Shown here: positions 8,643 through 18,544 of the stretch, piece after piece | Layout: each line of letters opens with the position of its first letter | How positions within the stretch are numbered: the first letter of the stretch is position 1 | Assembly (NCBI GenBank): GCA_945877595.1 | Contig: CAMDVN010000007.1 | Location: 1 to 64,000, forward strand | Direction of reading: 5' to 3' | Length of the DNA: 64,000 nucleotides | Source: Cyanobium sp. NIES-981 | GTDB lineage: Bacteria; Cyanobacteriota; Cyanobacteriia; PCC-6307; Cyanobiaceae | Position numbers and translations under genes: made by a program | The notes under the pieces: generated by a model | Database searches by the model: none | What the model was told of the DNA's origin: nothing | Seen by the model: the letters and a program-made list of their open reading frames with translations, nothing else

Positions 8643-10883
8643 GTGACATCAGACCGCGACGACTGGCTGCAGCGAATTAGGTCGGTATCTGGTTCGGGCG
8701 CCGAGTCGCTCCCCTGGGCCCCCTCGGCTGGCGGTGGCTTGAATGGTCTGCTGCAGACCTTGCGCCGCCGTCGTCAGCTGGCCCTGGTCACAGCGGCTGT
8801 TGTCACCACGACCCTGAGTGTCTACAGCCTGGGTGAGCGGCTGTTCTTTCCGGTGTACGAGGGGCGCTTCGAGATGCAGATTGCCAACCCCCTCGAGCCG
8901 GGGCGCGGTGCCGTCAGCAGTGCTGCTGGCGGTGGGAGTGAGGTGTCCAGTGGCGTGGTCGAGACCATTGCCCGCAGCGGCAGTGGCACCAACCTGGCCA
9001 ACATGGTGAGGCTGCTGGGCAGTCCCCTGGTGATCGGGGCTGTGGCTGACGCCCAGGCCGTGCCCCTCGACGCGATGATGCAGGGCTTGCGGATCACCCT
9101 TCCTGAGGCGGGTGTTAACCAGGTGCTGGCGGTGAGCCTGCGCTGGCCCGATCCCACCAAGGGGGGGGAGATTCTCGATGCCCTGGCCCGGCGCTATGTC
9201 GCCTTCTCCCAGGAGCAACGCCAGCAGACCCTCGACTCGGGGATGCGCTTTCTGGACCAGCAGGCCCCTGATCTGCTTGCACGGGTGGATGCCCTGCAGG
9301 ACGAATTGCGCGCCTTCAGGGTGCGCAATGGTTTCTTGGATCCCCTAGCCCAGAGCCAGACTCTGCAGCAGTCACGGGATGCTCTGGCGGGGGAGCTGCG
9401 CGGCCTGCAACAGAGCCAGGCGCAGCTCGAGAGCCAGGCCAAGGCCATTCGTGCTGGTCGCATGGTGCTGCTTACCAGTGGCAGTCCGACTGCTGATCAG
9501 CAGCTCGGACCCACCGGCCTGGCCACGCCACCCCGGCCCTCCCTACGCGGTGCCGTTGCGGCTGCAGCCGGCACCAACACCCCCCTCGCCGAACTTCAAC
9601 AGATCGAGAAGGAGCTGGCAGCGGCCAGGGCCACCTTCCATGACCGCACTCCCCTCGTGCGATCGCTGCTGGCCCGTCGCTCCCAATTGCGGCCGGTGGT
9701 GCAGGGGCAGGCCCTCGACGCGGTCAACGCTGCCCTGTTGGCCAACAGTGCCCAGCAGGACGAACTCAACCGCCAGGCCGTGCTGCTCGACCAGCGCTTC
9801 AAGGCCAGCCCCCAGCAGATCAAGAACTACGAAACCCTGCAGCAACGCCTCAACGTTGCCCGCGACAGCTACGCCTCATACATTCGAGCCCGGGAGACCT
9901 ATCGCCTCGAGCAGGCCCGCACCACCAGCCCTTGGGCGGTGATCGCTCCGCCGCGGTTCGGTGGCAGCCCAGTGGCACCGAACCTGGGTCAAGGGCTGTT
10001 GCAGGCGTTGTTGCTGGGGATGACGGCGGGGGTTGGCGTTGCGCTGCTGCGCGAACGGATCGATCCGCTGCTCCACACCCCCACCCAGCTCCCAGGCGCC
10101 CTGGGCCATTCGTTGTTGGGGGTGATTCCCCATCTGCCGATCAGCGATCACAAGCCGCTGGCGGCCACCATCGCCGGGCTGCCCCCCAGCGAGGGGTTGG
10201 CCCTACGCGAATCACTGCGCCAGCTCTTTGCCACCCTGCGGGATCTGCAGCAGACGCGCGGCGCCCGCCTGCTGGCGATCACGTCCACCATCGCCCGGGA
10301 AGGACGCTCCACCGCCGTGGCTGCCCTGGCCCAGACGCTGGCCGAGTTGGGCCAGCAGGTGTTGGTGGTCGATGCCGATCTGCGCCTGAGCAGCCAGCAC
10401 AGGCTGCTGGGGCTCTGCCGCGATGGTGAGCCCTCTCCGGCTGGCCTGGCCGATGCCCTCGATCACGAGCAGCAGAGCCTGGAAAGCCTGATCCAACCGG
10501 TGGCACCCCATCTCGACCTGCTGCCAGCCGGACGGTCCAGACAGGATCCGGCCCGTCGTCTTCATTCGCCGCAATGGCAGCGACGGCTGGCCAGTTTGCG
10601 GGCGCTGCAGCGGTATGACCTGATCCTGTTTGATACCCCCCCCTGTGAGCTGCTCAGTGACGCAGCCCTGCTGGGTCCAGGTCTTGATGGGCTTCTGTTT
10701 TTGGTGGGCTTGGGACAGGTGGAGAGCCACCGCGCCCAGCAGGCCTGTCAGCGGCTCCAACGCGGTGGCGCCACCGTGCTGGCGGTGCTCGCCAATCAAG
10801 CTCTGGCTCCCAGTCACTTGAGCGACGATGGCCAGCACCATGGGGTTGTGCACCACATGCCGACGGCGGTGACCGCGGCCTGA
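8643..10883 (+). CDS. Wzz/Wzc-like chain-length determinant / BY-kinase-type ATPase
   Basis: 746 aa; N-terminal Wzz-type TM region, coiled-coil, second TM, C-terminal LLAITSTIAREGRSTAVAALAQTLAELGQQVLVVDADLR and YDLILFDTPP. Confidence 0.88.
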   Translation: MTSDRDDWLQRIRSVSGSGAESLPWAPSAGGGLNGLLQTLRRRRQLALVTAAVVTTTLSVYSLGERLFFPVYEGRFEMQIANPLEPGRGAVSSAAGGGSEVSSGVVETIARSGSGTNLANMVRLLGSPLVIGAVADAQAVPLDAMMQGLRITLPEAGVNQVLAVSLRWPDPTKGGEILDALARRYVAFSQEQRQQTLDSGMRFLDQQAPDLLARVDALQDELRAFRVRNGFLDPLAQSQTLQQSRDALAGELRGLQQSQAQLESQAKAIRAGRMVLLTSGSPTADQQLGPTGLATPPRPSLRGAVAAAAGTNTPLAELQQIEKELAAARATFHDRTPLVRSLLARRSQLRPVVQGQALDAVNAALLANSAQQDELNRQAVLLDQRFKASPQQIKNYETLQQRLNVARDSYASYIRARETYRLEQARTTSPWAVIAPPRFGGSPVAPNLGQGLLQALLLGMTAGVGVALLRERIDPLLHTPTQLPGALGHSLLGVIPHLPISDHKPLAATIAGLPPSEGLALRESLRQLFATLRDLQQTRGARLLAITSTIAREGRSTAVAALAQTLAELGQQVLVVDADLRLSSQHRLLGLCRDGEPSPAGLADALDHEQQSLESLIQPVAPHLDLLPAGRSRQDPARRLHSPQWQRRLASLRALQRYDLILFDTPPCELLSDAALLGPGLDGLLFLVGLGQVESHRAQQACQRLQRGGATVLAVLANQALAPSHLSDDGQHHGVVHHMPTAVTAA

Positions 10884-10907
10884 ACTGGGTCGCTCGAATC
10901 GCTGGAA

Positions 10908-12140
10908 TCAGCGGTGCGACTGGGGTGACAGCGCTTCGTAGCGCAGCAGCAGCTGTGAGGTGATCGACAGCCAGCCGAATTGTTGAGCCGCCAGCTGCCG
11001 CGCTGCCTGGCGCATCTGCGGCGAAGGACGCCGCTCCACAGCCCGCGCAAGAGCAGTGGCGAGCTCGGTGGACGTGGGTTCCACGCAATAGCCGGCGCCG
11101 GCTTTGGCCACCTGCTCCGCCAGGGCCACCCCCGGTGACAGGAGCACAGGAACGCCGTAGGCCAGGGCTTCGGCCGCTGCAATGCCGAAATTTTCGGCCG
11201 CTGATGGGAGCACAAACCAATCGGCGCCGTGAAATAGCGCTGTCTTGGCATCGCCTTGAACGAAGCCATGCCAACGCACCTGGTCGGCCAGTCCCAACCG
11301 CTGGGCATGCCGCTGAAGTTCGATCACATAGGCAGGGTCGCCATCACCGGCGATCTGGAGTTGCCAAGGTGCCGTGGGTGCGCGTTGGCGTAGCTGGGCC
11401 AGGGCTTCAAACAGCAGGGGCAGTTGTTTCTTGGGGTGGAGGCGCGAGAGGAACAACAGCTGAACGGCATCTTCTTGAACCGCATCTTCTTGAACCGCTG
11501 CGCCTTGAACCGCTGCCCCTTGATCCGCTGCACTTTGAACGCCGCTTGGCTGCGGCCTGGGTGGCGGTAAATCCACACCCAGTGGCAACACAAACGAGGG
11601 GGTGGACAACCCCATCGCGGCGGCTTCCTGTTGTTCGGCCAAACTGGTGAAATGCAGCGCTGCTGCACCCTCAAGGTTGCGCCGTTCAACCATGTGGAGG
11701 AGGAGTCGCTTGCGGCCATGGCTCTGTTGCAGGCTCCAGTGCTGCAGCTGACCAATGGTGCGCAGGATGTAGGGCATCTGCTGATGCCGTGCCAGGGCCA
11801 TCGCCGTGGTGGTCGGAAAGGAGAACAGGGCGTGAATGTGCAGCAAATCGTGGTCTTGGGCGTGCCGCCTCAGCCACTGCACCAGCGACGGGGCGATCGC
11901 AAATTCCCGCAAGGGCCTTAGGGGTGGGCTCCAGCGTGGAAACGCCAAGACAGGTACCCCCTGCACCAGTTGCCAGTGATGGGGGGTCAGCTCAGGGAGG
12001 ACTCCGTCGCCGTCGTCATTGGTGGTGACGATCGCGGCGTCGAGGCCCTGGGAGCGCTGGGCTGCCACCATCGCCAGCACCGCCTGGCTGGGGCCGCCGC
12101 GCCGGGGGCTGATGGAAGGGATGACGTGGAGAATTCGCAA
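10908..12140 (-). CDS. Glycosyltransferase family 4
   Basis: LRILHVIPSISPRRGGPSQAVLAM; C-terminal FVLPSAAENFGIAAAEALAYGVPVLLSPGVALAEQV; TTG start proposed at 12140, 5 nt after the asnB stop. Confidence 0.88.
   Translation of the reverse strand: MRILHVIPSISPRRGGPSQAVLAMVAAQRSQGLDAAIVTTNDDGDGVLPELTPHHWQLVQGVPVLAFPRWSPPLRPLREFAIAPSLVQWLRRHAQDHDLLHIHALFSFPTTTAMALARHQQMPYILRTIGQLQHWSLQQSHGRKRLLLHMVERRNLEGAAALHFTSLAEQQEAAAMGLSTPSFVLPLGVDLPPPRPQPSGVQSAADQGAAVQGAAVQEDAVQEDAVQLLFLSRLHPKKQLPLLFEALAQLRQRAPTAPWQLQIAGDGDPAYVIELQRHAQRLGLADQVRWHGFVQGDAKTALFHGADWFVLPSAAENFGIAAAEALAYGVPVLLSPGVALAEQVAKAGAGYCVEPTSTELATALARAVERRPSPQMRQAARQLAAQQFGWLSITSQLLLRYEALSPQSHR
11462..11536. repeat. In-frame tandem repeat, 15 bp x 5, inside the GT4 gene (encodes VQGAA/VQEDA units)
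   Basis: gaacggcatcttctt gaaccgcatcttctt gaaccgctgcgcctt gaaccgctgcccctt gatccgctgcacttt. Confidence 0.95.
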
Positions 12141-12145
12141 GAGCT

Positions 12146-14098
12146 TTACAGCGATGGAGCAACAACTGCAGAGATCGGGGCCGCCTGGATGTCCAGTTGC
12201 GCTGCATCCCACAACGAACCGAGGTGGCCCGTTGTCCACTGCCGCAAGACCATCAAGCCCCAACGCCTCGCCCAGGTCGACAGATCGATCGACGACGGAA
12301 CGGGGGGCAGGGGGTAGGCGATCGAGCCCGGTGATAGCGGTGAGTCGGTTGAATCGAACCAACGCTGAAACGGAAACAGGAAACCCTGCTTGGGTACTGC
12401 TGCCAGCACCGTCATCAACTCCGGCACGGCGCGACGCAGCAGCGTCTTGTCCGCCGCGAGGCGAGTGCCGGCATCCAGGCCGGCGAGTGCGTGCAGCAGC
12501 TGCGAATCCACAAAGGGAAGGCGCAGTTCCAAGCCGTGGGCCATGGAGAAGCCATCCCCATCGCGCAAGAGTTGCTGTCCCATGTAGCGGCTGCTTTCCA
12601 GCCAGGCGATCGCATCGCCAAGTTGTGGGACGGCTTGATGACCCGGTTGCTGCGCTTGGTCAATGGCGAACCCCCCGGATTCGGAGGCTTCCCTAGCCAG
12701 CCCGTACAACGCGTCCTGTTCATCAAACCCTCCCCGTGCATTAAATCCGCCCGGTGCATCCAGTCCCCAGTGGTTCAGCAGGCAGTTGATCTCCGCAGGC
12801 GCGAAGAGGCCACGAATGCAGCGATGGGCCGCGCTTGTGGTGGCTGGGCCCCGTAGAAAGGCGGCCAAGCGCTGATGCTTGGAGCGGCGCGATCGCGCCA
12901 AGACGCCAGCCATAACCGGCCGCGCCGCACCAAGCCGTTGATGCAGCCCCAGCAAGTGGGGAATCTTGCGGAAGCTGGGGTATCCGCCAAAGAGTTCGTC
13001 GCCGCCGAGGCCGCTGAGCACCACTTTGAGGCCCTGTTCGGCGGCCAGGTTGGCGACGCAGAAGGTATTGAAGCCATCGACGCTGGGCTGGTCGACGGCA
13101 GCCAGGAAGCTGGGCAAGAGGGCAGCTGCTTGGCTGGCCCCGAGCTGCAGGGGCACATGGCGACTGCCAAAATGCTCGGCCAGGGCCGCAGCCCTGGCCG
13201 ATTCATCGAAGCCAGCCTCGGAAAACCCGATTGAGAGGGTGGTGAGGTTGGATCCTCCGGCCAGGGCCAAGAGGGCCGAGGAGTCCAACCCTCCGGAGAG
13301 AAACAGCCCCACCGGCACATCGCTCACCAGGTGGGCCTGCACGGATTCGTGGAGCGCCTGGCGGGTGTGGCCCACCACATCGTTGGGTGTTCCCACCAGG
13401 CCCGCCGCATAGCTCGGTTGCCAGTGGGGTTGGGCGTGCCAGCGGCCTCGGGTCCAGGTGCCCATCCAGCCTGCTGGCAGGCTTTGCACGCCCGCCACGA
13501 GCGTGCGGGGTTCGGGCACACTGCCGTGGGCAAGGAACCCTGCCACCCCCGCCGCATCCAGGCGGCGGGGGATCAGGCCTGATGCGAGTAGGGCCCGAAC
13601 CTCCGAAGCGAACAGGAGTTGTCCGCCGGGGCCTTGCCAGATGTACAGGGGCTTGATGCCATAGGGGTCACGGGCCAGCAGCGCCTCCTGGCGTCGGTTA
13701 TCCCAGAGGCAGAAGGCATACATGCCCCGCAACCGCTGCAACGCTGCGCAGCCATAGCGGGACATCACCTGCAACAGCACCTCAGAGTCGCTGTTGGAGT
13801 GAAATTGGTGCCCCTGGCGCTCCAGATCACGGCGAATCGCGTGTTGGTTGTAGATCTCGCCGTTGAACACCAGCACATAGCGGCCATCGCTTGTGACCAT
13901 CGGCTGGTGCCCAGCAGGGCTGAGGTCTTGGATCGCGAGGCGGCGATGCACCAGCGTCACCTGCTCCCCTGCGTCTGGTGCGCTCTGCCAGAGACCGGCC
14001 CCATCGGGACCGCGGTGGGCCATGGCCTGATCCATGGCTCGAGCCGCGGGCCTGTGCCCGTCACGCTCACCCCGCAGCAGTCCGGCGATTCCGCACAT
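12146..14098 (-). CDS. asnB: Asparagine synthase (glutamine-hydrolysing)
   Basis: 650 aa; MCGIAGLLRGE N-terminal Cys, MAHRGPDGAG, LSGGLDSSALLALA, SGLGGDELFGGYPSFRKI. Confidence 0.93.
   Translation of the reverse strand: MCGIAGLLRGERDGHRPAARAMDQAMAHRGPDGAGLWQSAPDAGEQVTLVHRRLAIQDLSPAGHQPMVTSDGRYVLVFNGEIYNQHAIRRDLERQGHQFHSNSDSEVLLQVMSRYGCAALQRLRGMYAFCLWDNRRQEALLARDPYGIKPLYIWQGPGGQLLFASEVRALLASGLIPRRLDAAGVAGFLAHGSVPEPRTLVAGVQSLPAGWMGTWTRGRWHAQPHWQPSYAAGLVGTPNDVVGHTRQALHESVQAHLVSDVPVGLFLSGGLDSSALLALAGGSNLTTLSIGFSEAGFDESARAAALAEHFGSRHVPLQLGASQAAALLPSFLAAVDQPSVDGFNTFCVANLAAEQGLKVVLSGLGGDELFGGYPSFRKIPHLLGLHQRLGAARPVMAGVLARSRRSKHQRLAAFLRGPATTSAAHRCIRGLFAPAEINCLLNHWGLDAPGGFNARGGFDEQDALYGLAREASESGGFAIDQAQQPGHQAVPQLGDAIAWLESSRYMGQQLLRDGDGFSMAHGLELRLPFVDSQLLHALAGLDAGTRLAADKTLLRRAVPELMTVLAAVPKQGFLFPFQRWFDSTDSPLSPGSIAYPLPPVPSSIDLSTWARRWGLMVLRQWTTGHLGSLWDAAQLDIQAAPISAVVAPSL
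12729..12764. repeat. In-frame degenerate repeat, 18 bp x 2, inside asnB (DAPGGFNARGGFDEQ)
   Basis: cctccccgtgcattaaat / ccgcccggtgcatccagt. Confidence 0.65.
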
Positions 14099-15313
14099 CT
14101 AGCGCGACTCCAGAGTGAGCAGTTGGGCTTCCAAACGACGGCAAAAGGCCTCAAAGCCAAAGGCAGCCATGGCGGCCTGCGCAAGGGCCTGGGGTTGGAA
14201 CCAGAGGTCTTCGCCTTGGCCCTGCAGCAGCGAGGTCAGGGCCGGCGCCAAGGGTTGGTCTGGATCGATCAGCAGACCCAAGCGACCATCGGCTAGGGGA
14301 TCGCACGATCCATCCTGGTTGCCAGCCAAGACCGGCCGGCCGCAGCCAAGGGCTTCAAGAAAGACAATGCCAAAGCCTTCGCCGCTGCTGGGCAAGGCAA
14401 ACACGCTGGCCAGACGCATGTGGTCAGCGAGCTCGTGCTCAGGCAACCGGCCACAAAAGATGACGTGGCGCTGAAGGTCCAGCTGCTGAACAAGGGCTTC
14501 CAGGCGTGGCCTGTCGTCGCCATCGCCAGCGATCATCAACCGCAGCTTGGGCCACTGGGGCAAGAGCGCGGGGATCGCCTCGATCAGCCGATCGAGATGC
14601 TTATAGCGATCGCTTTGGCTCAGGCGGCTGAGGCTAAAGATCAACGGCTGATCTGTTTCCAATTGATAGCGTTGAACCAGGGCGTTGGGCCTTGGGCCGG
14701 GTGAAAAGCGCTGGGGATCAAAGCTGTTGGGAAGCCAGGCCAGGGGCGGGCAGTGTTCACCGAGTTGGCGGCTGAGCTGCTCGGCGGTGAAGCGGCTCAC
14801 CGGCAACAGGCGCTGCAGGCGTGCCAGACACCAGCACCGCCAACCGGGCCGAAGCGACCACACCTCAATGCCGTGGGCACTGCACCAGCTGGGGGTGCCG
14901 CTGAGCTGATGATGCAGCCATTGCAGGGGAGCGAAATGGCTGTGGGTCGCAACCAGCACATCGGCTCGCCGCTGGCGAGCTGCACCAAGCAGCGAACCAA
15001 CGAGCCGGGTCCGTGAGCCGGCTGCAGCAAACCAGGTGATCCCTGGCCAGCCGCTGCTGGGTAGGTGATGGGGGTGGTCATTGAGGATGAAGACCCGCAT
15101 GCGCATCTGCGGGCGCAGCTTCTGCAGGGCCCGAATCAGCGTGCGTGAATAGGCCTGAATGCCCCCATCGCTCGCAAACAGTTCAGGGACCAGCAGATCA
15201 ATGCTCTGCAAGCCTGCGTGGAGACCCCGCAAGCCTGAATCGGGGTCCTGCAAGTCAGGGATCTGCTCTTTAGGGATCTGCTTTTTAGGGATCTGCTTTT
15301 CAGTTGTCTGCAA
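14099..15313 (-). CDS. Glycosyltransferase family 4 (N-terminus uncertain)
   Basis: IDLLVPELFASDGGIQAYSRTLIRAL; SLSRLSQSDRYKHLDRLIEAIPAL; VFALPSSGEGFGIVFLEALGCGRPVLAG; TAG stop directly followed by asnB ATG. Confidence 0.88.
   Translation of the reverse strand: MQTTEKQIPKKQIPKEQIPDLQDPDSGLRGLHAGLQSIDLLVPELFASDGGIQAYSRTLIRALQKLRPQMRMRVFILNDHPHHLPSSGWPGITWFAAAGSRTRLVGSLLGAARQRRADVLVATHSHFAPLQWLHHQLSGTPSWCSAHGIEVWSLRPGWRCWCLARLQRLLPVSRFTAEQLSRQLGEHCPPLAWLPNSFDPQRFSPGPRPNALVQRYQLETDQPLIFSLSRLSQSDRYKHLDRLIEAIPALLPQWPKLRLMIAGDGDDRPRLEALVQQLDLQRHVIFCGRLPEHELADHMRLASVFALPSSGEGFGIVFLEALGCGRPVLAGNQDGSCDPLADGRLGLLIDPDQPLAPALTSLLQGQGEDLWFQPQALAQAAMAAFGFEAFCRRLEAQLLTLESR
15257..15301. repeat. Tandem repeat, 15 bp x 3 (agggatctgctnttt) at 5' end of GT4 gene
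   Basis: Encodes KQIPKKQIPKEQIP if the upstream start is used. Confidence 0.93.
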
Positions 15314-15448
15314 GTCTGAGGGTGAAATGATTGATCTGAAGTTTGAATGTAAAAATCAGGCTAAATACAAGACAAACTTCTGACGTGTTTGCTGCAGATC
15401 TGAGGTTAAGGACACGGATTCATGCCGCATATCTGAGCCATTCACCAT

Positions 15449-16222
15449 TCACCATGTGGTGTGCGGCGAGCGGCGAGCGGCGAGCGGCTTGAGGGCTATT
15501 TGCAATTGAGGCCACAGAGCTGCCGCGGCATGCTCCGTGGGTTGGCTTCGCGTGCTGTGCAGGCTCACCATCAAGCACTGCCACGAGCGATTGGGCTGTA
15601 GACCCAAGAGCCGGGCTGCGATCGCGCCGGGGCCGCTGGAGAGTTGATCAGCCAACGTTCCCAACTGGGTGGCGGTCACCCCAGATCCTGGGCCGATCAA
15701 ACAGGTTTGGCGCACCACGGTGGTTGGCCGCTCGGCGATGGCGTGCTCCCCAGCGCCGCTGCGCACCACCTGGGTCTTGGGCCCCAGGGCCAGATCGTGG
15801 CGACCAGGGGTCCAGGGCCGACCCATGTAGGCCAGCTGATAATCGTCGCGGCGCTGAATCTGCACCCGCTGTAATTGCAGCTGGATTCCGGGTTTCAGTT
15901 CATACCGCTGCAGGCCTGAAAGGGCCAGTCCCTCGGATCGCCACGGGGGCTCACCCGTCAACGGCTTTGCTTCGAGACCAAGGTGTTCAAGCGGTTGCTG
16001 AACCTCGACCGAGTTGAGGGCGGCAACCCGGGGCCAGGTGGGCAGCAGAGCTGCCTTGAGCGCTGCCGCCAGCGCCAGAGGCAGCAGCACCAGCAGGGTT
16101 GAACGCAGCTGGATTGAACGCAACTGAGTCGAGTGCCGAGTGGGTCGATGAACCGAGCGGGAACTGGACCACTCAGCAGCCCGATGGGCAGCTTGATGAC
16201 CTGACGGTTGTGTGTCTGTCAT
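15449..16222 (-). CDS. Cyanoexosortase A-associated (EpsI-like) protein
   Basis: 257 aa, single TM, then GLALSGLQRYELKPGIQLQLQRVQIQRRDDYQLAYMG; ATGA overlap with the exosortase stop. Confidence 0.72.
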   Translation of the reverse strand: MTDTQPSGHQAAHRAAEWSSSRSVHRPTRHSTQLRSIQLRSTLLVLLPLALAAALKAALLPTWPRVAALNSVEVQQPLEHLGLEAKPLTGEPPWRSEGLALSGLQRYELKPGIQLQLQRVQIQRRDDYQLAYMGRPWTPGRHDLALGPKTQVVRSGAGEHAIAERPTTVVRQTCLIGPGSGVTATQLGTLADQLSSGPGAIAARLLGLQPNRSWQCLMVSLHSTRSQPTEHAAAALWPQLQIALKPLAARRSPHTTW

Positions 16223-17130
16223 GTCAGCTCCTGCTGTCTTGTCTTGGTGCTGGTGGGTTGCGGCGTTGAATGCGCTGATAATTGTCGTTCGAGCAGGCCT
16301 AAATAGAGAGCCCCAAGCAGCAGTGTGCCGGCACCAGAGAACAACAGCGAGCCCGCTTGTTCGTGGAAGAAATCAAACAGTGCCGAGCCTTTGCCGTGGC
16401 CAGCTCCGGCAATGATGGCCAACATGGCCACTCGCACGGAATTGACGAACCAGCCGAGCAGGGGCGTCACCACGAAGACCAGCAGCGGGGCTCGCCAGGG
16501 GCGCAGTGGAAAGGCCAGTTGAAAGAGTGCCGCCACACACAGCAGCTGGGCCATCAGATCCAAACCGTTGCAACCCGCCAACACCTGCACCCCGCCACCG
16601 GGCAAGAGCACACTGCGATATTCCACGCGGGCAGCAAAGTCCAGGCTGTTGAGCAGGAATCCCGCCCCATGGGCAACAGACAGGCTGATCGGCTGCTCAG
16701 GCAGCACCCGCAGCACCAGGACATAAGCCGGCAGCATGAACAAACACAGCAGGGCCTCGCGGCAATGCCGCCACTGCCGCCGGGGGACCCCCAGCAGCAG
16801 CAGGGCCATGCCGGCGATCGGCGCCATGGCAAAGAGCGCACCATCCCAATGCCCGGCCTGGGCCGAGCGGCCGATCACCCAGAGCAGCAGCACACTGCCC
16901 AGCACCAGCTGGACTCGGTTGGGTTGAGGCCTTAGCAAAGGCAGTCGATCTTCGAGACAGATCAGAGCCCCGGCCCAGATCAGTAGTCCCATGACGCTGG
17001 CCTGGCCTCCCTGGGTGTGGAACAGCAAAGCCACGTTTTGGCTGGCCACGGCCGCCGCCAGCAGCAGCCAGAGGCGGCGAAGCCCCCACCAGCGACGCAG
17101 GTTTCGCAACCGTTCCTTGAGGTGGGTCAT
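16219..17130 (-). CDS. Exosortase (cyanoexosortase A-like, transmembrane cysteine transpeptidase)
   Basis: 303 aa multi-TM; catalytic signatures VLAGCNGLDLMAQLL (Cys), FVNSVRVAML (Arg), FDFFHEQAGSLLF (His). Confidence 0.88.
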   Translation of the reverse strand: MTHLKERLRNLRRWWGLRRLWLLLAAAVASQNVALLFHTQGGQASVMGLLIWAGALICLEDRLPLLRPQPNRVQLVLGSVLLLWVIGRSAQAGHWDGALFAMAPIAGMALLLLGVPRRQWRHCREALLCLFMLPAYVLVLRVLPEQPISLSVAHGAGFLLNSLDFAARVEYRSVLLPGGGVQVLAGCNGLDLMAQLLCVAALFQLAFPLRPWRAPLLVFVVTPLLGWFVNSVRVAMLAIIAGAGHGKGSALFDFFHEQAGSLLFSGAGTLLLGALYLGLLERQLSAHSTPQPTSTKTRQQELT

Positions 17131-18515
17131 GCGCCTGCGACCACCGGCAGCTGCTGCTCCGTGGGGGCCAAGGGAGCGGCGAGGCGCTTGTGCACCAGGG
17201 GCAGATGACGTGCCAGCACAGCGGCATACCGCTGCACCACCAGCTCGGGTGTGGCGGTCTGCTGCAGGTGCCGGCGGCTGGCCAAACCCAGATCGTGGGC
17301 TAACTGGGGTTGCTGGGCCAACCGTTCAATGAAGGCAGCCAATCCGGCGGCATCGCCGTTGCGAAATGCGGCGCCACAGCGCGCGGTCTCAACTTCGTGG
17401 CGCAGGTATGAGCTGGGGCTGCAGATCACGGCCACCGGTGTGGCCGCGGCTAGATGGCCATAGAGCTTGCTGGGAGCCACCTGGCCTTCGGCCTCCGCCA
17501 GCAACGACACAACGGCCAAATCGGCCGCGGCCAGCATCGCCGGCAGGTCGGCCGGTTCCTGGTAGGGCAGGAACTGCACCTGGGTTAAACCAGCCTGCTG
17601 CACCCGTCGGCGCACCTGACGATGCTGGGCACCGCCACCCACAATCAGAAACCGGATCCCTTTGCACTCCTGCAACAGCAGGGCGGCATCCACAAGGGTG
17701 TCGAGATCGTGGCAGCGGCCCTGGTTGCCGGCATACATCACGGTGAAGCCTTCCTCCAGTCCATGACGCAACACAAATGGGTTGCTGTGGCGGGGCATGG
17801 GATGGATGCGCTGGGGATCGGCCCAGCTGGGAATCACCTCGACCGGAGTGGTCAGGGTTGGATAGACCTGCCGCAATCGATCGGCCATCGTCGAGCTGAG
17901 CACCACCACTTCCCGTGCTGCAGCAAGGCACTCGCCCTGCCAGGCTTTCCAGAGCCGGGCCAGGGGATGGCCCAGGTTGAGGACGCCGAGTGATAGGGCA
18001 ATGTCGGGGTACAAGTCATAGAGAACCAAGACATAGGGCGCACCGGTGATGCGATGCAAAAACAATCCACACAGCGGGAGATAGGCCGGCTCGCTGGTGA
18101 ACAGCATCAGGTCACCACGCCGTGCCGAGCGCAACAGGCGCAGCATGCTGCGTAGGCAGAACAGCACACTGTTGACCACCCGGCCACGAATGCGACTGGG
18201 CCACCAACGTGAGACTGAAGTTCGACGAATGCAGCGGTTGTGATCGAAGCTGATCCGCGGTGCGAGGTGATCGTGAAAGGCATAGTTGGGCTGGCCCGTC
18301 AAAACGAGCACTTGCAGCCCCAGATTGCTAAGACGACGGGAGAGGTCGTCCAGAAACTGGCCGGTAGCGGCGAAGTCTGGAGGGAAAAATTGGCTGACGA
18401 TCGTAAGTCTTGCGTGCTGACTTTGTTGGAAGCGCCACTGCCATCGCTGCCCCAAAGTCTGGGGACTCAGCGATGGCAAAAAGCAACTGAATAGGGCTTG
18501 ACCACTAACAGCCAC
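17127..18515 (-). CDS. Glycosyltransferase family 4, WcaI-like (start uncertain)
   Basis: LTIVSQFFPPDFAATGQFLDDLSRRL, VLVLTGQPNY, VMYAGNQGRCHDLDTLVDAA, VAPSKLYGHLAAATPVAVI. Confidence 0.85.
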   Translation of the reverse strand: MAVSGQALFSCFLPSLSPQTLGQRWQWRFQQSQHARLTIVSQFFPPDFAATGQFLDDLSRRLSNLGLQVLVLTGQPNYAFHDHLAPRISFDHNRCIRRTSVSRWWPSRIRGRVVNSVLFCLRSMLRLLRSARRGDLMLFTSEPAYLPLCGLFLHRITGAPYVLVLYDLYPDIALSLGVLNLGHPLARLWKAWQGECLAAAREVVVLSSTMADRLRQVYPTLTTPVEVIPSWADPQRIHPMPRHSNPFVLRHGLEEGFTVMYAGNQGRCHDLDTLVDAALLLQECKGIRFLIVGGGAQHRQVRRRVQQAGLTQVQFLPYQEPADLPAMLAAADLAVVSLLAEAEGQVAPSKLYGHLAAATPVAVICSPSSYLRHEVETARCGAAFRNGDAAGLAAFIERLAQQPQLAHDLGLASRRHLQQTATPELVVQRYAAVLARHLPLVHKRLAAPLAPTEQQLPVVAGA

Positions 18516-18544
18516 AGAACCAATCTTGCAAGGATAAATTGACC

